Positions 35,645 through 44,430 of a stretch of DNA of 57,472 bases are shown one piece after another. The translations under genes and the position numbers were made by a program. Position 1 is the first letter of the stretch. Each line of letters opens with the position of its first letter. The notes beneath the pieces were generated by a model. It was not told the DNA's origin. It did not search any database and was given only the letters and a program-made list of their open reading frames with translations. The DNA comes from Ramlibacter sp. Lineage in GTDB: Bacteria > Pseudomonadota > Gammaproteobacteria > Burkholderiales > Burkholderiaceae_C. The stretch lies in NCBI GenBank assembly GCA_021323335.1, contig JAJTCN010000024.1, forward strand, positions 1 to 57,472, written 5' to 3'.

Positions 35645-35964
35645 GCTGCCGTCCTACGACCGTGTAGGACACGGCCTATTGTTTCAGTAGGGGCGCATCA
35701 TACGAAGCGAAACGGACGAGGCAAGCCTCTGGCAACCTGAGCTAACAAAACTTGCAGGGGCCAACCTCAAGCAGATGCTCGATCGAATAAAAATTCACGG
35801 GATGTGGCGACGATGACGCGCCACTGCAGAGCTGCGGGATGTCCTCCTACATCGCGGCGGGCAGTTGTCCGACGCGTTTGCGTGGTTCCGCGCAAAAACC
35901 TGAGGGTTCTCCCTGTCGCCGCGCCTGTGTCAGCGCTGCGAAGGAGGCCCGTACCGGTCTGCCT
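35645..35964. other. Intergenic region between the lipoprotein gene and the flippase gene
   Basis: This 320-base gap lies upstream of the lipoprotein gene and downstream of the flippase gene, both leftward. It holds the hairpin at 35651-35670, a moderately AT-rich stretch (35735-35800) that could contain the promoter, and a 6-bp stem around 35875-35895. No gene was found. Confidence 0.5.
35651..35670 (-). promoter_or_regulatory. Hairpin covering the ribosome-binding site of paralog B
   Basis: GTCCTAC (35651-35657) and GTAGGAC (35664-35670) are a perfect 7-bp inverted repeat with a six-base loop. On the coding (minus) strand the 3' arm contains AGGA 7 bases before the ATG, so the folded RNA would hide the ribosome site. 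It could instead be a protein-binding palindrome. Confidence 0.5.
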
Positions 35965-37395
35965 CTACCTTGGAGCGCTGCTGGCTGGTACGGAAGGCGT
36001 CGCTGCGGGACGCGTCGTCACCTCGCCGTTGGCGTCGAGGTGCGGCCCCTCCCATTGGTGGGCGAAGCCGAACAGGAAGAAGGCGGCCGCGAACAGCGCG
36101 AGCGAAGCCAGTTCGCCCTTCACGGACAGCAGGCCCAGGCGCGGCTGGAAGAGCACCAGTCCCGCGAGGTTGCCCGCCAGCTGGCCGAGCGCGACGCCCC
36201 ACATCGCGCCGGTGGTGCCGTACAGCCGGTAGCCGATCACGATGGCGGCGAGGATGCCGCAGAGGCGGAAGGCCTGTTCCGCGGCCATGAGGCCCGGGCG
36301 GCCGACCAGCAGGTACATGTAGGGCACGACGGAGTAGCGGGCCCCGACCAGGGTGATGGCGAGGATGCGCAGGAATTCGCCGGCCTGCAGGTAGCGGTCG
36401 TCGTAGAGGAGGCGGACTACGTCCGGCCCGAACCAGAAGAGGAAGGCCGCCACCAGCAGGCAGAACGCGTCCGTGGGGATCCGCGAACGATGGTAGGTGC
36501 GCGCCAGTTCCGAGTGGTCGCGCTCATACGCCCGGGTGATGGCCGGGAACGTAACGCGGCTGGAGATGCGGTTGACCACTTCGACCACCGCACCGGAGAG
36601 CAGCGCGGCGATCGCGAACTGGCCCATGGTGTTGGAGCCGAGCAGCCACGCCAGGATGAGCTTGTCGAGGTTGGCGGAGAGGAAGGTCAGTGCCGACGAG
36701 ACGATGATCCAGTTGCTGATGCTGACGACCTCGCGCGCCACCGGCATGGAAATGAAGAACTTGTTGTTGATGCCGCGGGGCAGCATGTGGCTGGCGGTCA
36801 CCTTGACGGCGCCGGCGACGAGGGCGCCGACCAGCAGCACATAGACCGTGGGATGCACGAAGGCGATGGCGGCCATCGCCACGACCCCCGCGACCTGGCT
36901 GCCGAGTTCGATCAGGACCACCGGGCGCAGCAGCATCTCCTTTTCGGCGGTGGCCAGCTTGGTGGACTCGAGGCCCCAGAGCACGCCGCTCAGCGACAGG
37001 CCGGCGATCAGCCAGGGCAGCACGGGGTTGCCGTAGGTGCTGCCGGTCCGCGTGTAGCCCAGGTGCTGCGCGAAGGCCAGCGCGAGCGCGATCAGCACCA
37101 TGAGCGCGGCCACCAGCAGTCCCTGCAGCACCTGCATGGTCCAGACCGTGTTGATGAAGACCGGATCGCCCGCCCGGTTGCTGCGCACGATCACCTGCCG
37201 CAGGCCGAGGTCCGAAAACATGACGACGCCGATGGACACCACCGTGGCGACAGCCATCACACCGAACGATTCCGGCGCGAGCAGCCGGGTGAGGACCAGG
37301 TTGCCCAGCAGCCGAAGCACCTGGCTGGAGCCATGGCCGACGAGGGTCCACAGACCCGCGTTCATGGCTGCCTTCAGGATGCTTGGTTGTTGCAT
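35965..37395 (-). CDS. Wzx-like polysaccharide flippase
   Basis: The 476-residue MATE/MOP-superfamily protein has about 12-14 membrane segments, beginning MQQPSILKAAMNAGLWTLVG with the typical 'LGNLVLTRLLAPESFGVMAV'. Proteins of this type carry lipid-linked repeat units across the inner membrane. It is divergent from the O-antigen ligase-like gene and closes the glycan assembly set of this island. Confidence 0.85.
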   Translation of the reverse strand: MQQPSILKAAMNAGLWTLVGHGSSQVLRLLGNLVLTRLLAPESFGVMAVATVVSIGVVMFSDLGLRQVIVRSNRAGDPVFINTVWTMQVLQGLLVAALMVLIALALAFAQHLGYTRTGSTYGNPVLPWLIAGLSLSGVLWGLESTKLATAEKEMLLRPVVLIELGSQVAGVVAMAAIAFVHPTVYVLLVGALVAGAVKVTASHMLPRGINNKFFISMPVAREVVSISNWIIVSSALTFLSANLDKLILAWLLGSNTMGQFAIAALLSGAVVEVVNRISSRVTFPAITRAYERDHSELARTYHRSRIPTDAFCLLVAAFLFWFGPDVVRLLYDDRYLQAGEFLRILAITLVGARYSVVPYMYLLVGRPGLMAAEQAFRLCGILAAIVIGYRLYGTTGAMWGVALGQLAGNLAGLVLFQPRLGLLSVKGELASLALFAAAFFLFGFAHQWEGPHLDANGEVTTRPAATPSVPASSAPR

Positions 37396-37429
37396 AACCT
37401 GCTATTCTGTTGCATAGGCTGCTATTCTC
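37390..37429. repeat. 20-bp tandem duplication over the flippase start
   Basis: TTGCATAACCTGCTATTCTG (37390-37409) is followed at once by TTGCATAGGCTGCTATTCTC (37410-37429); 17 of 20 positions match. Each copy carries a CAT (ATG on the minus strand). The start used is the first one on the plus map (37393-37395). The other is out of frame with the gene. Confidence 0.8.
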
Positions 37430-37500
37430 GACGCCGCGTTGAGCTTCGTCTTTCCTCCCCGATAGTCCTTTCGCCCTAGACCGGGCCCTTCCCCGCGTTC

Positions 37501-39021
37501 GTGTCAGAAACCCACCGCGCCGTCATCGTCCTCATGGTCCTCGGGATGGGAGCCTGGTGGCTCGCCCGCCCGCTGGCAGCCGAGCAGTTGCCCCGCGCGC
37601 ATGCGTTGCGCCGGGGGCTGTGGTTCGCACTCACCATCACCGCATTCGTCCTGGCCGACTTCTGGGCGTTCATGCTGCTCGCGCTCGCACTGCTCATCTG
37701 GGCGCGGCCGCGGGAGGCGAACGTTCCGGCGCTGTTCCTCGCGCTGCTGTTCGTCGTGCCGCCCTCGCCGCTGGACATCCCGGGCTTCGGCCTGATCAAC
37801 TTCTTCTTCAGCCTGAGTTTCCCTCGACTGCTGTCGCTCGTGTTGCTGTTGCCGCTGTTTCTGCGGCTGGTCCGGCTGCCGCGCGTGCCGCAGCGCGGCT
37901 GGCCCCGCCTGGCGGACCTGCTGTTCGCGGGGTACTTCGCCGTCGAGCTGGTGCTGCTGGCGCGCGAGGAGTCCGTCACGTCGGCGGCCCGCGGCGCCTT
38001 CTACCTGTTCATCGACCTGTTCCTGCCCTACTACGTGTTCAGCCGCGCCTTCAGCGACATGGCGCGGATCCGCGATGCGGTGGCGTCCCTGGTCATCGCC
38101 GGGGTGCTGCTGTCGGCCGTCGGCCTGTTCGAGGCGGGGCGCTACTGGCTGCTGTATTCCGGCCTGGTGCAGGGGTGGGGGTCGTCCGAGGAGTTGCTGT
38201 ACCTCGGGCGCAGCGGGCTGCTGCGCGCGATGGGCAGCACCGGGCATGCGATCGCGCTCGGCTACCTGCTGGCGATCTGCCTGCTGCTGTACCTGCCCCT
38301 TCACAAGCGCCTGGACGCCGGCTGGCGGAGGAACGCCTTGTTCCTGCTGCTGTGCGGCGGCTTGTTCTCGGCGCTTTCGCGCGGGCCCTGGGTCGGTGCC
38401 GCCGTCGGCTTGCTGGGCTACGTGGCGCTGGGGCCGCGTCCGGTGCGCAACGTGAGCCGGCTCGTGGGGGGCGGCCTGGCGGCGGCCGTGGTGCTGGCCA
38501 TGATGCCGTTCGGCGGCTTCGTGATCGACCTGATCCCCTTCATCGGCACCGTGGAGACCGGGAACATCGACTACCGGCAGCGGCTGGTGGAAAAGTCCTG
38601 GATGCTGATCTGGGAGAACCCGGTGCTCGGATCGACCGACTATGTCGAGCGCCTCGCGGCCATGGGGATGGTGCAGGGGCAGGGCATCGTCGACATCGTC
38701 AATTCCTACATCGAGGTGACCTTGCGAAGCGGTCTCGTGGGAGTGACCCTGTTCGCGGGCGTGCTCCTGGCGGCGCTGTTCTCGGCCATGGGTGCACGCA
38801 GGCAGGCGGAGCGGGCGAAGGAGGAGGACGCCGAGATCCTGGGACGCTCGCTGGTGGCGGCGCAGGTGGCCGTGATGGTCACCATCTTCAGCGTCAGCAG
38901 CATCGTGGTGATCCCGTGGGTGTACTGGTGCCTGGCGGGCCTGCTGGTGGGCTATGCCCGCGCGGTGCGCGCGTCAGTGCGCGCCGAGCGCGGATCGCAC
39001 TCGGCGCTGCAGTTCGCCTAG
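37501..39021 (+). CDS. O-antigen ligase-like polymerase (Wzy/WaaL family)
   Basis: The 506-residue membrane protein has about 11-12 hydrophobic segments, a charged periplasmic loop (TGNIDYRQRLVEKSWMLIWE) and 'SRGPWVGAAVG', features of the O-antigen ligase/polymerase domain. The start codon is GTG. In an exopolysaccharide locus it most probably polymerises lipid-linked repeats. Its stop codon overlaps the stop of the convergent gene. Confidence 0.82.
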   Translation: MSETHRAVIVLMVLGMGAWWLARPLAAEQLPRAHALRRGLWFALTITAFVLADFWAFMLLALALLIWARPREANVPALFLALLFVVPPSPLDIPGFGLINFFFSLSFPRLLSLVLLLPLFLRLVRLPRVPQRGWPRLADLLFAGYFAVELVLLAREESVTSAARGAFYLFIDLFLPYYVFSRAFSDMARIRDAVASLVIAGVLLSAVGLFEAGRYWLLYSGLVQGWGSSEELLYLGRSGLLRAMGSTGHAIALGYLLAICLLLYLPLHKRLDAGWRRNALFLLLCGGLFSALSRGPWVGAAVGLLGYVALGPRPVRNVSRLVGGGLAAAVVLAMMPFGGFVIDLIPFIGTVETGNIDYRQRLVEKSWMLIWENPVLGSTDYVERLAAMGMVQGQGIVDIVNSYIEVTLRSGLVGVTLFAGVLLAALFSAMGARRQAERAKEEDAEILGRSLVAAQVAVMVTIFSVSSIVVIPWVYWCLAGLLVGYARAVRASVRAERGSHSALQFA

Positions 39022-39794
39022 CCGGCGAAGTTGCCGGGCGCGCGCCGGCGCGCCAGCTCGCGCGCCACCAGCACGAAGAAGTACAGGTCCTTCGTGTAGC
39101 GCCCGATGAGCCTGCGCGGCTCCTGCGAGAGCCGGTACAGCCACTCCAGCCCCGAACTGCGCATCCACTGCGGAGCGCGCTGGACCGTGCCGGCGCAAAA
39201 GTCGATCGCGGCGCCGACACCGAGGAACACCCCCTTGTCGAACTGCGAGAGGTGCTTGTCGATCCAGACCTCCTGCTTGGGCGAACCCAAACAGACGAAC
39301 ACCAGGTCGGCGTCGCTGCGCCGGATGGCCTGCACGATGTCCGCGTTCTGCTGCGCATCGCGTTCGAAGCCGAGAGGTGGGCAGAGCGTGCCGGTCACCC
39401 TCAGGCCCGGGTAGGCCTTGATGAGGTTGGCGGCAGCGCGGTCGGCGACGCCGGGCATCCCGCCCATGAAGAAGACTTTCAGCCGCCGCTGGGCGGCGAT
39501 TTCGCAGAGCTTGGGCATGAGGTCCGAGCCCGTCACGCGCTCCTTGAGCGGCGTGCCGAGCACCCGGGACGCCCACACGACGGGCATGCCGTCCGGCACG
39601 ACCAGGTCGGCGCGGGAATAGGCCGCCCTCAGCGCGTCGTCTTCCTCCAGGTTCACGACCTGGTCCGCATTGGGGGTGACGACGAAGGAGGGGGCGGGGC
39701 GCACCGACAGCCGCACCACCTCCTGGACCGCTTCCTCGAACCCGTGGCGGTGGATCAGCGCGTGACCCAGCGCAAATCGACCGGATGCCGCCAT
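39018..39794 (-). CDS. WecG/TagA/CpsF-family glycosyltransferase
   Basis: The 258-residue protein has the family core: 'TPNADQVVNLEEDDALRAAY', 'ADLVVPDGMPVVWASRVLG', RVTGSDLMP and 'VCLGSPKQEVWIDKHL'. Such enzymes add N-acetylmannosamine or related sugars to lipid-linked precursors. The ATG at 39794 has AGGGAGAAG upstream, so I rejected longer starts to 39950. It is transcribed convergently to the polymerase gene, and the two stop codons share two bases. Confidence 0.87.
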   Translation of the reverse strand: MAASGRFALGHALIHRHGFEEAVQEVVRLSVRPAPSFVVTPNADQVVNLEEDDALRAAYSRADLVVPDGMPVVWASRVLGTPLKERVTGSDLMPKLCEIAAQRRLKVFFMGGMPGVADRAAANLIKAYPGLRVTGTLCPPLGFERDAQQNADIVQAIRRSDADLVFVCLGSPKQEVWIDKHLSQFDKGVFLGVGAAIDFCAGTVQRAPQWMRSSGLEWLYRLSQEPRRLIGRYTKDLYFFVLVARELARRRAPGNFAG

Positions 39795-40027
39795 GGCACT
39801 TCTCCCTGTTGTTTGAACTTCAGCAATGCTATGGCTCGCCGCACCGCGGCCATTGGTTCCAACGTGCCAACCGCTTGTAGGCCGATGCCTCGAATCGCGC
39901 GATGACCGCGTCATTGCCCCGTTAAATGGTCCCGTGGCGGTATCCTTCATCGTGGCTCATGCGGAGGCTTCCGCCATGGACCGGAGGGAGATGCAAGGTG
40001 TTGCGAAGCGAGGATGGAAACCAAGTC
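39795..40027. other. Divergent intergenic region, WecG-like and GT2 genes
   Basis: These 233 bases separate the leftward WecG-like gene from the rightward glycosyltransferase operon, so they must contain both promoters. I could not identify a confident -35/-10 pair. An open frame covers the right half in the GT2 reading frame, so the GT2 could start earlier. Confidence 0.4.
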
Positions 40028-41014
40028 ATGATCGAGGCCCAGACCAACCGGCCGGCGAGCGCGGCGACGCGCGTCGTCGACGTGCTGCTCGTGAGCTTCA
40101 ACTCTGCGCACCTGATCGACGAGTTGCGCAAGACGCTCGACCAGGCCGAACGCGAGGGCTTCACCTTGCGCGTGCTGGCCGTGGACAACGCGTCGTCCGA
40201 CGGCTCCGGCGAGAAGATGCGCACCGGCCTGCCGTGCGAGGTTTTCATCCAGAACACGCAGAACGTGGGCTTCGGCCGCGCCAACAACCAGCTTCTGGAG
40301 CACGTGCGGTCCGACTACGTGCTGCTGCTGAACACGGACGCCTTCATGGCGCCCGGCACGCTGGGCAAGTCCCTCGCGTACATGGATGCGCACCCGCGCT
40401 GCGGCATCCTCGGGGTGCGCCTGACGCATGCCGACGGCACGCTGCAGCCATCCCGCCGCTCCTTCCCGACGCCGTTGACCGCCTTCCTGCGCCGCACCGG
40501 ACTGCAGAGGCTGCTGCCGGTGCGCGGTGCGCGCCTGGACAGCGAGGAAGACCATGACCAGGAAGCCGAATGCGACTGGGTCACCGGCTGCTACTACCTG
40601 GTGCGGCGTGCGGTGCTGGACGAGATCGGCTTGTTCGACCCGCGCTTCTTCCTGTATTGCGAGGAGGTCGACCACTGCCGGCGCGCCCGCGACGCGGGCT
40701 GGAGCGTCGCCTACCTCCCTTCCGCCACCGTCGTCCACCTGGGCGGCGAGAGCGCCAAGTCGGTTTCCGCGCTGAGCCAGGAACGGCAGATCTCCGTGAT
40801 CCAGACCGAGAGCGAATTGCTCTACACGCGCAAGCACTTCGGCCTGGCCGGCGTCTGGGCGCACCTGGCGCTCGTCCTGCTCGGCGACGGCATCCTCGCG
40901 GCCAAGGACCTGCTCAAGGGCAGGGCCGCGTCCGCGCGCAAGCAGTTCCAGTGCAGCCGCGTCACCTTCCAGCTGGCGCGCACCACCAGCTTCGGCAGCC
41001 AGCCCACCCGGTAG
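40028..41014 (+). CDS. Family 2 glycosyltransferase (rhamnosyltransferase-like)
   Basis: The 328-residue GT-A enzyme has 'VDVLLVSFNSAHLIDEL', then 'VDNASSDGSGEKM', 'NVGFGRANNQLLEHV', the metal site LLLNTDAFM and 'FLYCEEVDHCRRARDAGW'. This pattern is typical of dTDP-rhamnose-type GT2 enzymes. The ATG at 40028 is chosen because conserved sequence starts soon after it. It begins a four-gene glycosyltransferase operon. Confidence 0.88.
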   Translation: MIEAQTNRPASAATRVVDVLLVSFNSAHLIDELRKTLDQAEREGFTLRVLAVDNASSDGSGEKMRTGLPCEVFIQNTQNVGFGRANNQLLEHVRSDYVLLLNTDAFMAPGTLGKSLAYMDAHPRCGILGVRLTHADGTLQPSRRSFPTPLTAFLRRTGLQRLLPVRGARLDSEEDHDQEAECDWVTGCYYLVRRAVLDEIGLFDPRFFLYCEEVDHCRRARDAGWSVAYLPSATVVHLGGESAKSVSALSQERQISVIQTESELLYTRKHFGLAGVWAHLALVLLGDGILAAKDLLKGRAASARKQFQCSRVTFQLARTTSFGSQPTR

Positions 41015-41019
41015 CACGC

Positions 41020-41982
41020 ATGAATCCGCGCATCGGTGTCGTCGTGATCGGACGCAATGAGGGCGAGCGCCTGCGCGTCTGCCTGTCCGCCATTCCGTTC
41101 GGTGAATGCGAAGTCGTCTACGTCGACTCGGATTCGACCGACGGCTCGCTGGAGCTGGCGCGGCGCTTCGGCGCCCACGGCATCCCGCTGGACCTGTCGC
41201 GGCCCTTCACGGCCGCGCGGGCCCGCAATGCCGGCGTGCGCAAGCTGCTGGAGCTGCATCCCGACGTGGAATTCGTGCAGTTCGTCGATGGCGACTGCGA
41301 GCTGCACGGGCAATGGCTGGCCGAAGCGGTCGCCTTCCTCCGGCAGGAGCCGCAGGTCGCCGTCACCTGCGGGCGCCTGCGCGAGCGCAACCCCCAGCAC
41401 TCGGTGTTCAACCGCCTGTGCGACTGGGAATGGGACGCGCCGCCGGGGGATGCCAAGGCATGCGGAGGCAACGCGCTCATGCGGGTGTCCGCGTTCCAGG
41501 CGGCAGGGGGTTTTCGCGAGCAGCTGATCGCCGGCGAAGAACCGGAGCTGTGCGTGCGCCTGCGCCAGGCCGGCTGGCGGGTGCACCGGCTGGCCGCGGA
41601 GATGGCGCTGCACGACGCGGACATGACGCGTTTCGCCCAGTGGTGGCGGCGCACCATGCGGGGAGGCTTCGCCTTCGCCGAAGGCGCGTGGCTGCACGGC
41701 ATGGACAAGGAGCGCCACTGGGTCCGCGAGACCCTGCGCGCGATCCTCTACGGTGGCTTGCTTCCCCTGGCGGTCCTGCTGCTCACCGTGGCCGTGAGTC
41801 CGTGGTTCCTGCTGCTGCTGCTGGTGTACCCGGTGCAGGTGCTGCGCGTGTCGCGCCAGCCCGGCGGATTCACGCGGGCCTTCTATTTGGTGCTCGCCCG
41901 GTTCCCCGAGTTCGTCGGCGTCCTCCGGTTCGCCCGCACGCTGCTGGGGTCGAGGCCGGCGCGATTGATCGAACACAGATGA
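41020..41982 (+). CDS. Family 2 glycosyltransferase with C-terminal membrane segments
   Basis: The 320-residue enzyme starts MNPRIGVVVIGRNEGERLRV and has 'VVYVDSDSTDGSLELA', the DxD-like site QFVDGDCELHG and the acceptor motif 'GEEPELCVRLRQAGW'. Two hydrophobic segments near 240-275 anchor it in the inner membrane. It lies five bases after the previous gene and overlaps the next start. Confidence 0.88.
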   Translation: MNPRIGVVVIGRNEGERLRVCLSAIPFGECEVVYVDSDSTDGSLELARRFGAHGIPLDLSRPFTAARARNAGVRKLLELHPDVEFVQFVDGDCELHGQWLAEAVAFLRQEPQVAVTCGRLRERNPQHSVFNRLCDWEWDAPPGDAKACGGNALMRVSAFQAAGGFREQLIAGEEPELCVRLRQAGWRVHRLAAEMALHDADMTRFAQWWRRTMRGGFAFAEGAWLHGMDKERHWVRETLRAILYGGLLPLAVLLLTVAVSPWFLLLLLVYPVQVLRVSRQPGGFTRAFYLVLARFPEFVGVLRFARTLLGSRPARLIEHR

Positions 41983-43181
41983 TGCGCGTCGCCTATCTGA
42001 TCAACCAGTACCCGAAGGTCAGCCACAGCTTCATCCGCCGGGAGATCCTGGCGCTCGAGGCCTTGGGCACGAGCGTGCTGCGCGTCGCGTCGCGGGGCTG
42101 GCGCGATGCGGTGGTGGACCCGGCCGACGAGGCGGAGCGCCAGAAGACGCATTACCTGCTGAAGGATGGCAAGCCCTTGCTGGCCGCGTCGCTGCGGGCC
42201 TTCCTGGCATCGCCCGCACGCTTCCTCGCGGCGGCCCGCTGCGCGGTCGGCATGGCGCGGATGTCGCCCCGGCCCTGGCCGGTGCACCTGGCCTACCTGC
42301 TGCAGGCGTGCCTGCTGCGGGAACTCACCCAGCGCGAGGGCGTGTCCCACGTGCATGCGCACTTCGGCACCAACGGGGCGGAAGTGGCGATGCTCTGCGC
42401 CCGGCTCGGCGGCCCGCCGTATTCCTTCACCGTCCATGGCCCGGAGGAATTCGACATGCCGGCGGGACTGCACCTCGCCGACAAGGTGGGGGACGCCGCC
42501 TTCGTTGCGGCCATCAGCTCGTTCGGGCGCAGCCAGCTGTATCGCTGGATCCCGCACGCGCAGTGGCCGAAGGTGCAGGTCGTGCGGTGCGGCGTGGACG
42601 AAGCCTTCACCCAGGCCGCGCCCGAGTCCGCCCCCGACTCGCGCATGGTGGTCTGTGTCGGCCGCCTGTGCGAGCAGAAGGGCCAGCTGCTGCTGCTCTC
42701 CGCCGCGCGCGAGATGGCGCAGCGCGGCGAGGATTTCGAGCTCGTGCTGGCCGGTGACGGCGAGATGCGGCCGGAACTGGAACGCCTGATCGACGAATAC
42801 GACCTGCGCAGCCGGGTGCGCATCACGGGCTGGGTGAGCGGCGAGCAGGTGCGGGCCCTGCTGTCGCAGGCGCGGGCCCTCATCCTGCCCAGTTTCGCCG
42901 AAGGCTTGCCGGTGGTGATCATGGAGGCGATGGCGCTGGGGCGTCCGGTCGTCACCACCAGCATCGCCGGCATCCCGGAGCTCGTGCGCGACGGCAAGGA
43001 AGGCTGGCTGGTGCCGGCGGGAGATTGCGGCGCGCTGGTCACGGCATGGACCGAGCTGATGCATGCCGACGCGGCCCGGCTGGCGGCGATGGGCCGCAGC
43101 GCGCGCGAGCGCGTGACCCGGCGCCACTCCGCCGCCGGCGGGGCGCGCAGGCTGATGCAGCTGTTCGGGAGCAAGCCTTGA
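41979..43181 (+). CDS. Family 4 glycosyltransferase
   Basis: The 400-residue GT-B enzyme begins MMRVAYLINQYPKVSHSFIR. It has 'HVHAHFGTNGAEVAML', 'SFTVHGPEEFD' and the GT4 sugar-nucleotide site 'LPSFAEGLPVVIMEAMALGR' with the E(x7)E pair. It resembles colanic-acid-type WcaL transferases. The start overlaps the previous stop and its own stop overlaps a TTG start of the next gene. Confidence 0.88.
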   Translation: MMRVAYLINQYPKVSHSFIRREILALEALGTSVLRVASRGWRDAVVDPADEAERQKTHYLLKDGKPLLAASLRAFLASPARFLAAARCAVGMARMSPRPWPVHLAYLLQACLLRELTQREGVSHVHAHFGTNGAEVAMLCARLGGPPYSFTVHGPEEFDMPAGLHLADKVGDAAFVAAISSFGRSQLYRWIPHAQWPKVQVVRCGVDEAFTQAAPESAPDSRMVVCVGRLCEQKGQLLLLSAAREMAQRGEDFELVLAGDGEMRPELERLIDEYDLRSRVRITGWVSGEQVRALLSQARALILPSFAEGLPVVIMEAMALGRPVVTTSIAGIPELVRDGKEGWLVPAGDCGALVTAWTELMHADAARLAAMGRSARERVTRRHSAAGGARRLMQLFGSKP

Positions 43182-44365
43182 ACGCGCTGCTGTTCGCGGT
43201 CGGCGGCGCCTGGATCTTCATGGTCAGCCTGCTGGTGCTGCTGCTCGTCGTGCAGGTGCTCGCCGGGTGGCGGTACCGGCCGCGGGCCGTTGCGGCAGGC
43301 GGGGCGCCGCTTCCCTCCTATGTGGTCCTGATGCCGGCGCACGACGAGGCCGGCACGATCGGCGGCCCGATCGCGGCGGTGCTGAAGCAGCTTCCCGCGA
43401 ACGGGCGGCTGCTGGTCGTGGCGGACAACTGCACCGACGCCACCGCGGCCGAGGCACGGGCGCTGGGCGCCGACGTCATCGAACGGCAGGATCCGATGGC
43501 GCGCGGCAAGGGCCATGCGCTGGCCTTCGGCGTGGCCCACCTGGCCGCGAACCCGCCGCAGGTCGTGCTCGTGATCGACGCCGATACCACTCCGGCCACC
43601 GGCGCGCTGGACGCGCTGGCGGCCACTGCCGCGGACTTGCAGCGGCCGGTCCAGGCACTCAACCTGATGCTGGCGCCACCGGGCAGTTCCCTGCGCATTC
43701 GCATGGCAGCCTTCGCCTGGGCCATGCACAACCAGGTCCGCCCGTTCGGCATGCACCGGCTGGGACTGCCATGCCAGTTGATGGGAACCGGCATGGGCTT
43801 CCCCTGGTCCTGCGTCGCGGGCGACGCCTTCGCGAGCGGCCACCTGGCCGAGGACCAGCAGCTCGGGCTGAAGCTGGCGGCTGCCGGCCAGCCGCCGATC
43901 CTGTGCCCGGGCGCCCTGGTGGAAAGCTGGTTTCCGCTGGAGAACGCCGCGCTGGAGGGGCAGAAGAAGCGCTGGGAGCACGGGCACCTGTCGCTGGTCA
44001 AGGCCGTTCCGCCGCTGTTGTGGCGGGCCCTGCGCACGCGCAACGCGGGGGCGATGGCGCTGGCGCTGGACCTCTGCATCCCGCCGCTGGCGCTGCTGGC
44101 CCTGATGGTGCTGGTGGCGTGCGGCTTCGGCGCCTGGATGGCGGGCAGCGGCTGGCAGGGCGGCCTTGCCGCCGCGGCGGCCGCGCTGGCCTTGGCAGGC
44201 TTCGCCATGGCCGTGCTGCTGGCGTGGTACAGCGCGGGCCGGCGCTGGGTGCGCCTGTCCGAGCTGGCCTCCGCGCCGCTCTATGTGCTGAAGAAAATTC
44301 CGGTTTACGCCGGCTTCCTGTTCAAGCGCCAGAAGGAGTGGGTGCGCACGAGCCGGCAACGTTGA
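43178..44365 (+). CDS. Membrane family 2 glycosyltransferase, processive-type
   Basis: The 395-residue enzyme has an N-terminal membrane segment and two or three C-terminal segments. Motifs are 'YVVLMPAHDEAGTIGGPI', 'VVADNCTDATAAEARALGAD', 'GKGHALAFG', VIDADTTP, LAEDQQLGLKLA and 'QKKRWEHGHL', like cellulose/hyaluronan-synthase-type GT2 (QxxRW). The proposed start is TTG at 43178, overlapping the upstream stop; otherwise ATG at 43220 would shorten the first membrane segment. Confidence 0.85.
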   Translation: MNALLFAVGGAWIFMVSLLVLLLVVQVLAGWRYRPRAVAAGGAPLPSYVVLMPAHDEAGTIGGPIAAVLKQLPANGRLLVVADNCTDATAAEARALGADVIERQDPMARGKGHALAFGVAHLAANPPQVVLVIDADTTPATGALDALAATAADLQRPVQALNLMLAPPGSSLRIRMAAFAWAMHNQVRPFGMHRLGLPCQLMGTGMGFPWSCVAGDAFASGHLAEDQQLGLKLAAAGQPPILCPGALVESWFPLENAALEGQKKRWEHGHLSLVKAVPPLLWRALRTRNAGAMALALDLCIPPLALLALMVLVACGFGAWMAGSGWQGGLAAAAAALALAGFAMAVLLAWYSAGRRWVRLSELASAPLYVLKKIPVYAGFLFKRQKEWVRTSRQR

Positions 44366-44430
44366 GCCGGCCATTGGCCCCTTGGTGTCGTTGCGGCGGT
44401 TAGACTGCCGCGCTATCTTTGCGGAAGAGC

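Noticed and set aside
35870..35900. 6-bp stem near 35875 as a flippase terminator
   Set aside because: The flanking A-run is on the wrong side for a leftward transcript, and the stem is short.
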